Source: Streptomyces sp. CB02009 (lineage in GTDB: Bacteria; Actinomycetota; Actinomycetes; Streptomycetales; Streptomycetaceae). Taken from it: a DNA stretch of 64,000 nt. The stretch is taken from NCBI RefSeq assembly GCF_001905825.1, contig NZ_LIVV01000001.1:1192379-1256378 (forward strand). The letters are read 5' to 3'. Shown piece by piece: positions 52,086 to 63,494 of this stretch. Below the pieces are notes generated by a model. That model did no database searches. It was not told the DNA's origin and saw only the letters and a list, made by a program, of their open reading frames with translations. Position 1 is the stretch's first letter; every line of letters starts with the position of its first letter. Position numbers and translations under genes: made by a program.

Positions 52086-52252
52086 ATGCTAAGGGCTGAA
52101 CGCGTCAACGGGGGTGCACTCAAGGGTGCTTCGGAGGGGAAGTCCGAAAGATCGGCTCGAAATCCGGGCTGCGGCCGGTCCTGCGGCCGGTCCCGCGGCC
52201 GTGGTGATCCCGATCTGCCCCGTGGCGCCTCACGAGGGCTGTTTGCCGTTCC

Positions 52253-52268
52253 TTTACAGTGGTGTAGA
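52253..52268. promoter_or_regulatory. BlaI-type operator, site 3
   Basis: TTTACA-gtgg-TGTAGA, one arm base different from sites 1 and 2. It overlaps a TTGCCG-N16-TAGAAC promoter-like pair for the rightward CNNM operon. Confidence 0.8.
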
Positions 52269-52312
52269 ACCTGAGCGCTCGCATGAGCGCCCGCCCGCGA
52301 AGGAGCACCTTC

Positions 52313-52363
52313 TTGTCCGCCAGATCGACGCATCCCTCCATGACGGGGTGCGGTAGCCGATGA
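52313..52363 (+). CDS. Possible 16-residue leader peptide of the CNNM operon
   Basis: A TTG at 52313 is well placed behind AAGGAG and reads LSARSTHPSMTGCGSR; its TGA overlaps the CNNM ATG (ATGA). Translation of it could re-initiate at the CNNM start, whose own ribosome-binding site is poor. Tentative. Confidence 0.4.
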   Translation: MSARSTHPSMTGCGSR

Positions 52364-53694
52364 ACGCCGCTCTCGGCCTGCTGGCCGTCCTCGTGCTGAC
52401 CGCAGGCACCGGCTACTTCGTCGCCCAGGAGTTCGCCTACGTCGCCGCCGACCGGCTCGCGCTCGCCCGCGAAGCCGAGGCGGGCGACAGGCGGGCGGCC
52501 CGGGCGCTGACGGTCCTCGAACGGCTCTCGTTCATGCTCTCCGGAGCCCAGCTCGGCATCACCGTCACCGGACTGGTCGTCGGCTTCCTGGCCGAGCCGT
52601 CCGTCTCGGCGCTCCTCAAGCCCGCGCTGGAGGGGACGGGACTGTCCGACGGAGCCGTCTCCGCGATCTCCGTCGTCCTCGCCTTCGTCGTGGCGACCGT
52701 CCTGCAGATGGTCCTCGGCGAGCTCGCGCCGAAGAACCTGGCCCTCGCCGTACCCGAGCGGCTCGCCAAGTCGCTGGCCGTCTCCACCCTCGTCTATCTG
52801 AAGATCGTCGGACCGGTCGTCCGCGTCTTCGACGGCGCCGCCAACAAGCTGCTGCGCAAGGTCGGCATCGAGCCGGTCGAGGAGCTGCACCACGGCGCGA
52901 CGCTGGAGGAGCTCAGCCACCTCATCGGCGAGTCTCACGAGCAGGGCGAGCTGCCGCCCGCCACCGCCGAGCTGCTCGACCACGCACTGGAGTTCTCCGA
53001 GCGGACCATGGACGAGGTCATGGTGCCGCGCGCCGACGCCGTCTTCGTACGCAAGGACGCCACCCTCACCGAGGCCGTGGAGCTGATCGCGCGGTACGGC
53101 CACTCGAACTACCCGGTCCTGGGGGACCACCCCGACGACATCGCCGGAGTCCTGGGCGTGAACGAGCTGATGCGTCTGCCCGCGACCGCGTTCGACACGA
53201 CGACCGCGGGCGAGGCCGCACGCCGGCCGCTCCTGCTGCCGGACACGCTGCGGCTGCCGCAGGCGGTGGCGCAGATGCGGGAGCGCGACGACGAGTTCGC
53301 CGTCGTCCTGGACGAGCACGGCGGCGTCGGGGGCGTCGTCACCTACGAGGACATCGCCGAAGAACTCGTCGGGGACATCGCCGACGAGAGCGACAAGGTC
53401 GTGGCCCTCGCGGTGGCCGACGGCGACGGCTGGCGGGTGGACGCGGGCCGGCGCCTCGACGAGATCGAGGAGGCCACCGGGATCGCCCTGCCCGAGGAGG
53501 ACGACTACGACACGGTCGCCGGCCTCGTCATCGATCGCCTCGGCCGCTTTCCGACCATCGGGGACCGGCTCACGGTGGACGGCGTCCTGATCGAGGTCCT
53601 CAGCCTCGACCGCCACGTTCCCGAGCGGGTCCGCATCGAGAAGACCGGCGTCGAGAAGACCGGCGCCGAGCAGGCCGAGGAGAACCAGGCATGA
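52360..53694 (+). CDS. CNNM/CBS-domain (hemolysin C-like) membrane protein
   Basis: A 444-residue protein. An N-terminal DUF21/CNNM domain with three to four helices carries GAQLGITVTGLVVGFLAEPS and LQMVLGELAPKNLALAVPER. Two CBS domains follow (TMDEVMVPRADAVFVRKDAT; LRLPQAVAQMRERDDEFAVV, then GVVTYEDIAEELVGDI), and a C-terminal CorC/HlyC domain ends it. Family members are Mg2+/Co2+ efflux or sensing proteins. It forms an ATGA-overlapping pair with the next paralogue, and a BlaI-type operator sits upstream. Confidence 0.9.
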   Translation: MNAALGLLAVLVLTAGTGYFVAQEFAYVAADRLALAREAEAGDRRAARALTVLERLSFMLSGAQLGITVTGLVVGFLAEPSVSALLKPALEGTGLSDGAVSAISVVLAFVVATVLQMVLGELAPKNLALAVPERLAKSLAVSTLVYLKIVGPVVRVFDGAANKLLRKVGIEPVEELHHGATLEELSHLIGESHEQGELPPATAELLDHALEFSERTMDEVMVPRADAVFVRKDATLTEAVELIARYGHSNYPVLGDHPDDIAGVLGVNELMRLPATAFDTTTAGEAARRPLLLPDTLRLPQAVAQMRERDDEFAVVLDEHGGVGGVVTYEDIAEELVGDIADESDKVVALAVADGDGWRVDAGRRLDEIEEATGIALPEEDDYDTVAGLVIDRLGRFPTIGDRLTVDGVLIEVLSLDRHVPERVRIEKTGVEKTGAEQAEENQA

Positions 53695-54710
53695 GCTTCC
53701 CCATGGCCGTCTTCATCACCGTCCTGCTGCTGATCGGCAGCGGCTTCTTCGTCGCCGCCGAATTCGCCCTCGTCGCCGCCAAGCGCCACCGCATCGAGAA
53801 GGCCGTCGCCGAGGGGCAGCGCGGCGCCAAGGCCGCACTCGCGGGCATGCGCGAGCTGTCCCTCATGCTGGCCGGCGCGCAGCTCGGCATCACCATCTGC
53901 ACCCTGGGCCTCGGCTCCATCTCCAAGCCCGCCATCTCCCACGAACTCGATCCCCTGCTGGTCGAGCTCGGCCTGCCCGCAGCCCTCAGCTACGGCATCG
54001 CCTTCGCCGTCGCCATGATCATCGTGGTGTTCCTCCACATGGTCCTGGGGGAGATGGCCCCCAAGTCCTGGGCCATCGCCCATCCCGAGCGCTCCGCGAT
54101 GCTGCTCACCCCGCCGTTCCGCGCGGTGGTCAAGACCGTCCGCCCGCTGATCTGGGTGCTCAACAAGGTCAGCAACGCACTCGTCCGCATGTGCCGCGTC
54201 CAGCCCCGCGACGAACTGACGGCCGTCCACAACCGCGAGCAGCTGACCCACCTCGTCAAGGAGTCCGAGCGCCTCGGTCTGATCAACGAGACGGACTCGC
54301 AGCTGATCACCAGGTCCCTGACGGAGCCCCAGACCCCGGTGGCGCTGCTGCAGACCCCGGCCGCGGACATCGTCACGGTCTCCGCCGACGCCGACCTGGA
54401 CACGCTCCTGGCCGAGGCCTCCGCCGCCGACCGCTCCCGCCTCCTGGTCAGCGACGGCGACCGCGTCCTGGGTTCGGTCCACGCCCGCGACGCCCTGGTG
54501 GCCCGGACCCGCGGCAGAGCCCTCACCGCCCGCGATCTCGCACGTCCCGTCCCCGAACTGTCCACCGTGACGACCGTGTCCCACGCCGTCGAGCGACTGC
54601 GCCAGCGTCGGGCGTCCCTAGCCCTCGTACGGGACGAGCACGGCGAGCTCACGGGACTCGTGAGCCTCGACGACCTCCTCGTACGGATCATGGGACCCCA
54701 GACGGACTGA
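53691..54710 (+). CDS. Second CNNM/CBS-domain membrane protein
   Basis: A 339-residue paralogue of the previous gene, overlapping it by four bases (ATGA). The CNNM domain shows GAQLGITICTLGLGSISKPA and LHMVLGEMAPKSWAIAHPER. CBS repeats follow (TPVALLQTPAADIVTVSADA; LALVRDEHGELTGLVSLDDL), but the C-terminal CorC/HlyC domain is absent, so it is shorter. The two proteins probably act together as a hetero-oligomer at the membrane. Confidence 0.9.
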   Translation: MSFPMAVFITVLLLIGSGFFVAAEFALVAAKRHRIEKAVAEGQRGAKAALAGMRELSLMLAGAQLGITICTLGLGSISKPAISHELDPLLVELGLPAALSYGIAFAVAMIIVVFLHMVLGEMAPKSWAIAHPERSAMLLTPPFRAVVKTVRPLIWVLNKVSNALVRMCRVQPRDELTAVHNREQLTHLVKESERLGLINETDSQLITRSLTEPQTPVALLQTPAADIVTVSADADLDTLLAEASAADRSRLLVSDGDRVLGSVHARDALVARTRGRALTARDLARPVPELSTVTTVSHAVERLRQRRASLALVRDEHGELTGLVSLDDLLVRIMGPQTD

Positions 54711-54802
54711 GGACGTCCCACGGGGCCGCGCGCTCGCCCCCGGCGCGTGGCCCGGCATGGGCCGCGCTAGGCTGCCGAACTTCGGGAAACGGGGGGTTCG
54801 GC

Positions 54803-55615
54803 ATGGGGCAGTGGGGCAGACGGTTGGTCGTCCTCGGCATCATCCTGGCGGTCTTGACCGGCTGCGGTTCCGAGACCGTGGAGACCACGGACCCCCTCGG
54901 GACCCCGGCGACCGGGGAGGACGCGGCCGGCGCGGGCACGGCCTGGACGCTCGCGGCTCCCATCCGTATCGACGCGGTCCGTACATCCGGCGGAGGACGC
55001 TCCCTGGTGGTCGACGCCGAAGTGCCCGACGGTACGGGTGAGTGCGTGCGCGGCCTGCGCGGCGCACTCGACACCGTCGAGCACGGCACGGTGTACGTGA
55101 GGGTCACGTTCGAGACCCGTTCCCTGGACAGGGCCTCCGGCTGTACCGGGACGCGGCGGGTCGAGGCGACGGTGAAGCTGGACGGGCCTCTGGGCTCGCG
55201 CAAGGTCATGGTGAACAGCGGGGACGTGTACACCCCCGCCGGGGCCACCCCGCCGGCCCTGCGGCACTGCGGTGAGAACGGCTGCGATCCGACGCCGCCG
55301 CGGTGCACGGCGTCCTCGTACCGGCAGGCCGTCACCGATACGGACATCCCTGAGCACACGAGCTGGGAGGAGCGCGGCTGCGACGACACGTGGCTGGTCC
55401 TTGACCTGTCGACCCGGACGGGGCCCGCGTGCGGCGACGCCGGCGACGGCTGCTCCTCCTCGGGCGTCTCCCAGCGCTGGTTCTACCGGGCCGAGGCCTC
55501 GGGCTGGCGGCCGGTCACCACGAACGGCGACGCGGGGTGCGCCGGCATCCGCAAGGTCCTGCCCGAGTTGCCCGAACGCCTCTGCGCCTCGCTGCCGAGG
55601 CTCGACCGGGGTTGA
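54803..55615 (+). CDS. Putative lipoprotein
   Basis: A 270-residue protein: signal core RRLVVLGIILAVLTGCGSET with lipobox LTGC at about residue 21. The mature part has several cysteines and repeats such as VDAEVPDGTGECVRGLRGAL and VYVRVTFETRSLDRASGCTG, consistent with an extracellular beta fold held by disulfides. No family is recognised. A TAGGCT element lies about 30 bases upstream of the ATG, a possible -10 box. 10-bp repeats begin right at its stop. Confidence 0.7.
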   Translation: MGQWGRRLVVLGIILAVLTGCGSETVETTDPLGTPATGEDAAGAGTAWTLAAPIRIDAVRTSGGGRSLVVDAEVPDGTGECVRGLRGALDTVEHGTVYVRVTFETRSLDRASGCTGTRRVEATVKLDGPLGSRKVMVNSGDVYTPAGATPPALRHCGENGCDPTPPRCTASSYRQAVTDTDIPEHTSWEERGCDDTWLVLDLSTRTGPACGDAGDGCSSSGVSQRWFYRAEASGWRPVTTNGDAGCAGIRKVLPELPERLCASLPRLDRG

Positions 55616-55660
55616 CCAGAGTTGACCGAGGTTGACCGAGGTTGACCACGGTTGACCGGC
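55611..55660. repeat. Five 10-bp repeats at the lipoprotein stop
   Basis: Units gttgaccaga, gttgaccgag twice, gttgaccacg, gttgaccggc. The first contains the stop codon of the upstream lipoprotein gene. The core gaccg is shared with the array at 21461-21580. Confidence 0.85.
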
Positions 55661-55701
55661 CGACCCTCGCGCGTGGCTCTCGGCACGGCCCGAATCATCG
55701 G

Positions 55702-58530
<2,829 letters not shown>

Positions 58531-58882
58531 CGATCTCCTCCTGTGCGCAGGACGGCGCGCGGGATCCCGGCACCCGGCCGATGGCCGGGAACGCGCGCGG
58601 GAGCCCGTGCAGAGAGGGAGTGCAGCGGGGGAGTGCAACGAGGTGATGCGGCGGTACGTGAGCCTGGTGCGTCCCCGGACAGCAGCCGGGGAGCGCTCCC
58701 ACTCGGGCGGAACGTAGCACGGCGCTGCACCTCACCGAAATAGCTCAGTACTCATCAGATTCCAACGCGCTGATCGTTTGATCATGTGCGGGTCTCTGAT
58801 CGCGGGCAGCAAGATGCGCCGATTGTTCCTTCGCGCCCCTGGTGTGCTGCCCGCCACACGAGTGTCACCCCCCGTGATTTAC

Positions 58883-58894
58883 TAGGACGTCCTA
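58883..58894. promoter_or_regulatory. Palindrome upstream of icmF
   Basis: TAGGACGTCCTA, a perfect 12-bp palindrome, about 46 bases before the icmF ATG, followed by TACTATCT. It may be a regulator site shared with other acyl-CoA mutase genes; the regulator is unknown. Confidence 0.6.
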
Positions 58895-58939
58895 CTATCT
58901 CTCGAGGTATGAGCTCCAGCGCCGGCTCCGGAGGGCCCC

Positions 58940-61900
58940 ATGAGCGATCTGCACCGTCCTGAAAACCCCGTACGTCTGGTCACCGCTTCCGCGCTGTTCG
59001 ACGGCCACGATGCCTCGATCAACATCATGCGGAGGATCTTCCAGTCCCAGGGCGTCGAGGTGATCCACCTCGGGCACAACCGATCGGTCAAGGAAGTCGT
59101 CGACGCGGCCCTGGAGGAGGACGCCCACGGCGTGGCGGTCTCGTCCTACCAGGGCGGACACGTGGAGTACTTCGAGTACCTCGTCGAGTCGCTGCGCGCC
59201 CAGGGCGCGGATCACGTCCGCGTCGTCGGCGGTGGCGGCGGCGTGATCGTCCCCGAGGAGATCTCCCGGCTGCGGGGGAGCGGGGTCACCATCTTCTCCC
59301 CCGAGGACGGGCAGCGGCTGGGCCTCGTCGGGATGGTCAACTCGGTCGTCGCGGCATGCGACTTCGACCTGTGGGACACCAAGCACGCGGACGTCGGCGC
59401 GGTCCTCGCGGGCGACCGCTTCGCCATCGCCCGCGCCATCACCGGCGCCGAGCTGGGCAAGCTTCCGCCCGCCTTCCTCCAGGAGCTCCGGACCGCCTCC
59501 GCGGCCCGCACCGTGCCGGTCCTCGGCATCACCGGCACGGGCGGCTCGGGCAAGTCCTCGCTCACCGACGAGCTGGTCCGCCGGATCCGCGTCGACCAGG
59601 AGGACAAGCTGCGCATCGCGGTGATCGCCGTCGACCCCACGCGCCGCCGCGGCGGCGGGGCGCTGCTCGGCGACCGCATCCGGATGAACTCCCTGGACGG
59701 GAGCCAGGTCTACTTCCGGAGCCTGGCCACCCGCGGCAGCCGCGAAGTGCCGGAGCACCTGTCGGACGTCATCGACGTCGTGAAGGCCGCGGGCTTCGAC
59801 CTGGTCATCGTCGAGACCCCCGGCATCGGCCAGGGCGACGCGGCGATCGTGCCGTTCGTCGACACGTCCCTGTACGTGATGACGCCCGAGTTCGGAGCCG
59901 CCTCCCAGCTCGAGAAGATCGACATGCTCGACTTCGCCGACGTCGTGGCGATCAACAAGTTCGAGCGGCGCGGTGCCCGCGACGCCATGCGCGACGTCGC
60001 CCGCCAGCTCGTCCGCAACCGTGAGGCCTTCACCAAGCGGCCCGAGGACATGCCCGTGTACGGCACCTCCGCGGCCACCTTCAACGACGACGGCGTCACC
60101 GCTCTCTACCAGCACCTGAAGACCCTGCTGGCCGACGAGGGCCTGGACGTGACCCCCGGCACCCTGCCGGCCGTGGACGTCCGGCACTCCTCGGGCATCC
60201 GCCAGGTCGTGCCCTCGGACCGGGTGCGCTACCTCGCCGAGATCACCGAGACCGTCCGCGCGTACCACTCCGAGACCCTCGCCCTGGCCGAGAGCGCCCG
60301 CCGGGTCCAGCGCCTGGCCGCCGTCCGGGAGGAACTCGCCGGAGCCGGCCTCGACGACACCGACGTACAGTCCCTGCTCGCCGGCGCCCGCAAGCAGCTC
60401 CCGCACGACGTCATGGAGCAGATCGAGGGATGGCCCGCCCTCGTCGCCTCGTACGCCCAGGACGAGCTCGTCGTGAAGGTGCGCGACCGGGAGATCCGCA
60501 CCCGGCTCGTACGCGAGTCGCTCTCCGGCAACAAGATCCCCCGCGTCGCCCTGCCCCGCTACGCCGACCACGGCGAACTCGTGCGGTTCTGGCGGGCGGA
60601 GAACCTCCCCGGGCACTTCCCCTTCACCGCGGGAGTCTTCCCGTTCAAGCGGGACGGGGAGGACCCCGCCCGCATGTTCGCCGGCGAGGGCGACCCGTTC
60701 CGGACCAACCGCCGCTTCCAGCTGCTCTCCGAAGGCCAGCCCGCGACCCGCCTGTCCACGGCCTTCGACTCCGTCACCCTCTACGGCCGCGACCCCGACG
60801 AGCGCCCCGACATCTACGGCAAGGTCGGCACCTCCGGCGTCTCGGTCGGCACGCTCGACGACATGAAGGCCCTCTTCGACGGCTTCGACCTGGTCGCGCC
60901 CACGACGTCGGTCTCCATGACCATCAACGGGCCGGCCCCCACCATCCTGGCGTTCTTCCTCAACACGGCCATCGACCAGCAGCTCGAAGCCTTCCGCGCC
61001 GCCGAGGGCCGCGAACCCTCCGAGGACGAGGCCGCGGGACTGCGCGCCAAGGCCCTCGCCAACGTGCGCGGCACCGTGCAGGCGGACATCCTCAAGGAGG
61101 ACCAGGGGCAGAACACCTGCCTGTTCTCCACCGAGTTCTCGCTGCGGATGATGGCCGACGTGCAGGAGTGGTTCATCCAGAACCAGGTCCGCAACTTCTA
61201 CTCGGTCTCCATCTCCGGCTACCACATCGCCGAAGCCGGCGCGAACCCCATCAGCCAGCTGGCCTTCACCCTCGCCAACGGTTTCACGTACGTCGAGGCG
61301 TACCTCGCCCGCGGCATGGACATCGACGACTTCGCCCCGAACCTCTCCTTCTTCTTCTCCAACGGCATGGACCCCGAGTACTCCGTACTCGGCCGCGTGG
61401 CCCGCCGCATCTGGGCCGTCGCCATGAAGGAGAAGTACGGCGCCAACGAGCGCTCCCAGAAGCTGAAGTACCACGTCCAGACCTCGGGCCGCTCGCTGCA
61501 CGCCCAGGAGATGGACTTCAACGACATCCGCACCACGCTGCAGGCGCTCATCGCCATCTACGACAACTGCAACAGCCTCCACACCAACGCCTACGACGAG
61601 GCCGTCACCACCCCGACGGAGGAGTCCGTCCGCCGGGCCCTGGCCATCCAGCTCATCATCAACCGCGAGTGGGGCCTGGCGATGAACGAGAACCCCCTCC
61701 AGGGGTCCTACATCATCGACGAGCTCACCGACCTGGTCGAGCAGGCCGTCCTCACCGAGTTCGAGCGGATCAGCGAGCGCGGCGGTGTCCTCGGCGCCAT
61801 GGAGACCGGCTACCAGCGCGGCCGCATCCAGGACGAGTCGATGCTCTACGAGCAGCGCAAGCACGACGGCACGCTGCCGCTCATCGGCGTGAACACCTTC

Positions 61901-62170
61901 CGCAACCCGCACGCCGACGACGCGGAACCCGTCTCCATCGAGCTGGCGCGGGCCACGGAGGAGGAGAAGCAGTCGCAGCTGGACCGCGTGCACGGCTACC
62001 AGTCCGCCCACCAGGAGCCCGCGCACGAGGCTCTGGCCGCACTCAAGAGCGCCGCGATGGAGGGACGCAACGTCTTCGCCGTGCTCATGGAAGCCGCTCG
62101 GGTCTGCTCGCTCCAGCAGGTCACGGACGCCTTCTTCGAGGTCGGCGGCCAGTACCGGCGCAACGTCTGA
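58940..62170 (+). CDS. icmF: Fused isobutyryl-CoA mutase (IcmF)
   Basis: A 1076-residue fusion: N-terminal B12-binding domain ([10 protein letters not shown], residues 21-30, His23 as cobalt ligand), a MeaI-type G-protein chaperone ([20 protein letters not shown] with the P-loop at 199-206, and [14 protein letters not shown]) and a C-terminal acyl-CoA mutase barrel ([17 protein letters not shown]). It interconverts isobutyryl-CoA and n-butyryl-CoA using adenosylcobalamin. The codons TTA, CTA and TCA are unused over its length, which leaves its antisense frame open. It is divergent from the GH2 gene. Confidence 0.95.
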   Translation: MSDLHRPENPVRLVTASALFDGHDASINIMRRIFQSQGVEVIHLGHNRSVKEVVDAALEEDAHGVAVSSYQGGHVEYFEYLVESLRAQGADHVRVVGGGGGVIVPEEISRLRGSGVTIFSPEDGQRLGLVGMVNSVVAACDFDLWDTKHADVGAVLAGDRFAIARAITGAELGKLPPAFLQELRTASAARTVPVLGITGTGGSGKSSLTDELVRRIRVDQEDKLRIAVIAVDPTRRRGGGALLGDRIRMNSLDGSQVYFRSLATRGSREVPEHLSDVIDVVKAAGFDLVIVETPGIGQGDAAIVPFVDTSLYVMTPEFGAASQLEKIDMLDFADVVAINKFERRGARDAMRDVARQLVRNREAFTKRPEDMPVYGTSAATFNDDGVTALYQHLKTLLADEGLDVTPGTLPAVDVRHSSGIRQVVPSDRVRYLAEITETVRAYHSETLALAESARRVQRLAAVREELAGAGLDDTDVQSLLAGARKQLPHDVMEQIEGWPALVASYAQDELVVKVRDREIRTRLVRESLSGNKIPRVALPRYADHGELVRFWRAENLPGHFPFTAGVFPFKRDGEDPARMFAGEGDPFRTNRRFQLLSEGQPATRLSTAFDSVTLYGRDPDERPDIYGKVGTSGVSVGTLDDMKALFDGFDLVAPTTSVSMTINGPAPTILAFFLNTAIDQQLEAFRAAEGREPSEDEAAGLRAKALANVRGTVQADILKEDQGQNTCLFSTEFSLRMMADVQEWFIQNQVRNFYSVSISGYHIAEAGANPISQLAFTLANGFTYVEAYLARGMDIDDFAPNLSFFFSNGMDPEYSVLGRVARRIWAVAMKEKYGANERSQKLKYHVQTSGRSLHAQEMDFNDIRTTLQALIAIYDNCNSLHTNAYDEAVTTPTEESVRRALAIQLIINREWGLAMNENPLQGSYIIDELTDLVEQAVLTEFERISERGGVLGAMETGYQRGRIQDESMLYEQRKHDGTLPLIGVNTFRNPHADDAEPVSIELARATEEEKQSQLDRVHGYQSAHQEPAHEALAALKSAAMEGRNVFAVLMEAARVCSLQQVTDAFFEVGGQYRRNV

Positions 62171-62215
62171 TCCCGCGCGCGGGCTGACGGCCCGCCCGCC
62201 GCACGAGGCGGAAGC

Positions 62216-62285
62216 CACGACGGGCAGCCCGCGGACAAGGACCCGGTCGGGAACCGGGGCCGCGTCCGCGGGCTGCCCCGTCGTG
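62216..62285. terminator. Long terminator hairpin after icmF
   Basis: cacgacgggcagcccgcgga (62216-62235) pairs with its complement at 62265-62285, with one extra C bulged. It lies downstream of icmF and runs into the 3' end of the acetyltransferase gene. Confidence 0.85.
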
Positions 62286-62953
62286 CTGTCCGACGGGTGC
62301 CAGGCCTGGCTGATCCGGGCGGCGGCCTCCTCCAGGTCGCCGATGGATCCCGACATGATCGTCCGTACGTGCGTGGTGATGTCCTCGACCGGCCAGTCCC
62401 ACCACGCCACGGCGAGGAGCCGGGCGACGTCCCCGGCGTCGTACCGGGTGCGGATGAGCCGGGCGGGGTTGCCGCCGACGATGCCGTAGTCGGGGACGTC
62501 ACCCGTGACCACGGCGCCTGCGGCGATGATCGCGCCGTGCCCGATGCGCACACCGGGCATGACCGTGGCCCCGTGGCCGAACCACACGTCGTTGCCGACG
62601 ACGGTGTCGCCCCGGCCGGGGAGGCCGGTGATCAGGTCGAAGTGCTCCGCCCAGGAGCCGCCCATCGTGGGGAACGGGAAGGTGGACGGGCCGTCCATAC
62701 GGTGGTTGGCGCCGTTCATGATGAACCGGGTGCCCGTTCCGAGCGCGCAGTACTTGCCGATGACGAGCCGCTCGGGACCGTAGTGGTAGAGGACGTTCCG
62801 CGTCACGAACGCGGTCGGTTCCTCCGGATCGTCGTAGTACGAGAAGTCGCCGACCTCGATCAGCGGCGACGTCACCAAGGGCTTGAGCAGCACCACGCGC
62901 GGGTGCTCGGGCATCGGGTGGAGCGTGGTGGGGTCGGCGGGAACGGGCGGCAT
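62285..62953 (-). CDS. Hexapeptide O-acetyltransferase (CatB/Vat type), no stop found
   Basis: A left-handed beta-helix acyltransferase: [60 protein letters not shown] and [20 protein letters not shown] with the catalytic His in NHRMD. These match xenobiotic (streptogramin A/chloramphenicol) acetyltransferases and related family members. The normal length is about 215-225 residues, so homology ends near 62285, but no minus-strand stop occurs before the frame runs antisense through icmF to 58895. The stop was probably lost. The ATG at 62953 has AGAGGAA upstream. Confidence 0.7.
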
Positions 62954-62992
62954 CGCGGGGACGGTTCCTCTCTGACGGGCCTAGAGCGACAG

Positions 62993-63376
62993 GTGTCGCG
63001 TGAGGATGCTGGCACAGCCCCGTCCCTCTCGATCGACGGCGTCGCGAAACGGTCCGGAGCGCACCGTGCGACGGTCTACCGGCGGTGGCGCGATGTCGGC
63101 GGCCTGCTCGCCGACCTCATCGAGGCCGCCGGCGAGATCGACTGGCAGCCACCGGACACCGGATCGCTGCGCGGCGATCTCACGGCCCTCAACCAGGAGA
63201 TCCAGGACTCCCTGGTCGTCCAACCGTCGTTCGCCGTCGCCCTGATGGCCGCCTCGTTCCGTTCCGAACAGGCGGCGCGGGCGCAGACCCGGCTGTGGGC
63301 GGACCGGGCAGCGACGGCGGCCGTCCTCGCGGCGGCAGCGGGTGCCTTCTCCGTGAGTCGAGAAGAGGACGTGTGA
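62993..63376 (+). pseudogene. Decayed TetR-family gene
   Basis: The frame from a GTG at 62993 reads LSIDGVAKRSGAHRATVYRR, a TetR recognition helix, then a helical stretch (DLTALNQEIQDSLVVQPSFA) and ends with a stop at 63376. The N-terminal first helix of the TetR domain is missing, and the C-terminal domain is cut short and replaced by AATAAVLAAAAGAFSVSREE. This suggests a truncated relic that reads toward the amidase gene. No operator was found. Confidence 0.65.
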
Positions 63377-63380
63377 GGGC

Positions 63381-63439
63381 CGGTCCCTCCCGGGGACGGC
63401 CCCTCCCGGGGACGGCCCCTCCCGGGCCGGGAGGGACCG
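63381..63439. terminator. Hairpin with internal direct repeats
   Basis: cggtccctcccgg (63381-63393) pairs with ccgggagggaccg (63427-63439). Inside are two copies of a ggacggcccctcccgg-like unit. It lies between the TetR relic and the leftward amidase gene. Confidence 0.75.
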
Positions 63440-63494
63440 TCAGTTCACGGCCGGTTCAGATCAGCCCTGTTGCCGGTGCCGACCCGGCGGCCGG

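Noticed and set aside
58895..62953. A 1352-codon minus-strand ORF
   Set aside because: Only its first 223 residues match a protein family; the rest is the antisense frame of icmF, kept open because icmF avoids the codons that would create stops.
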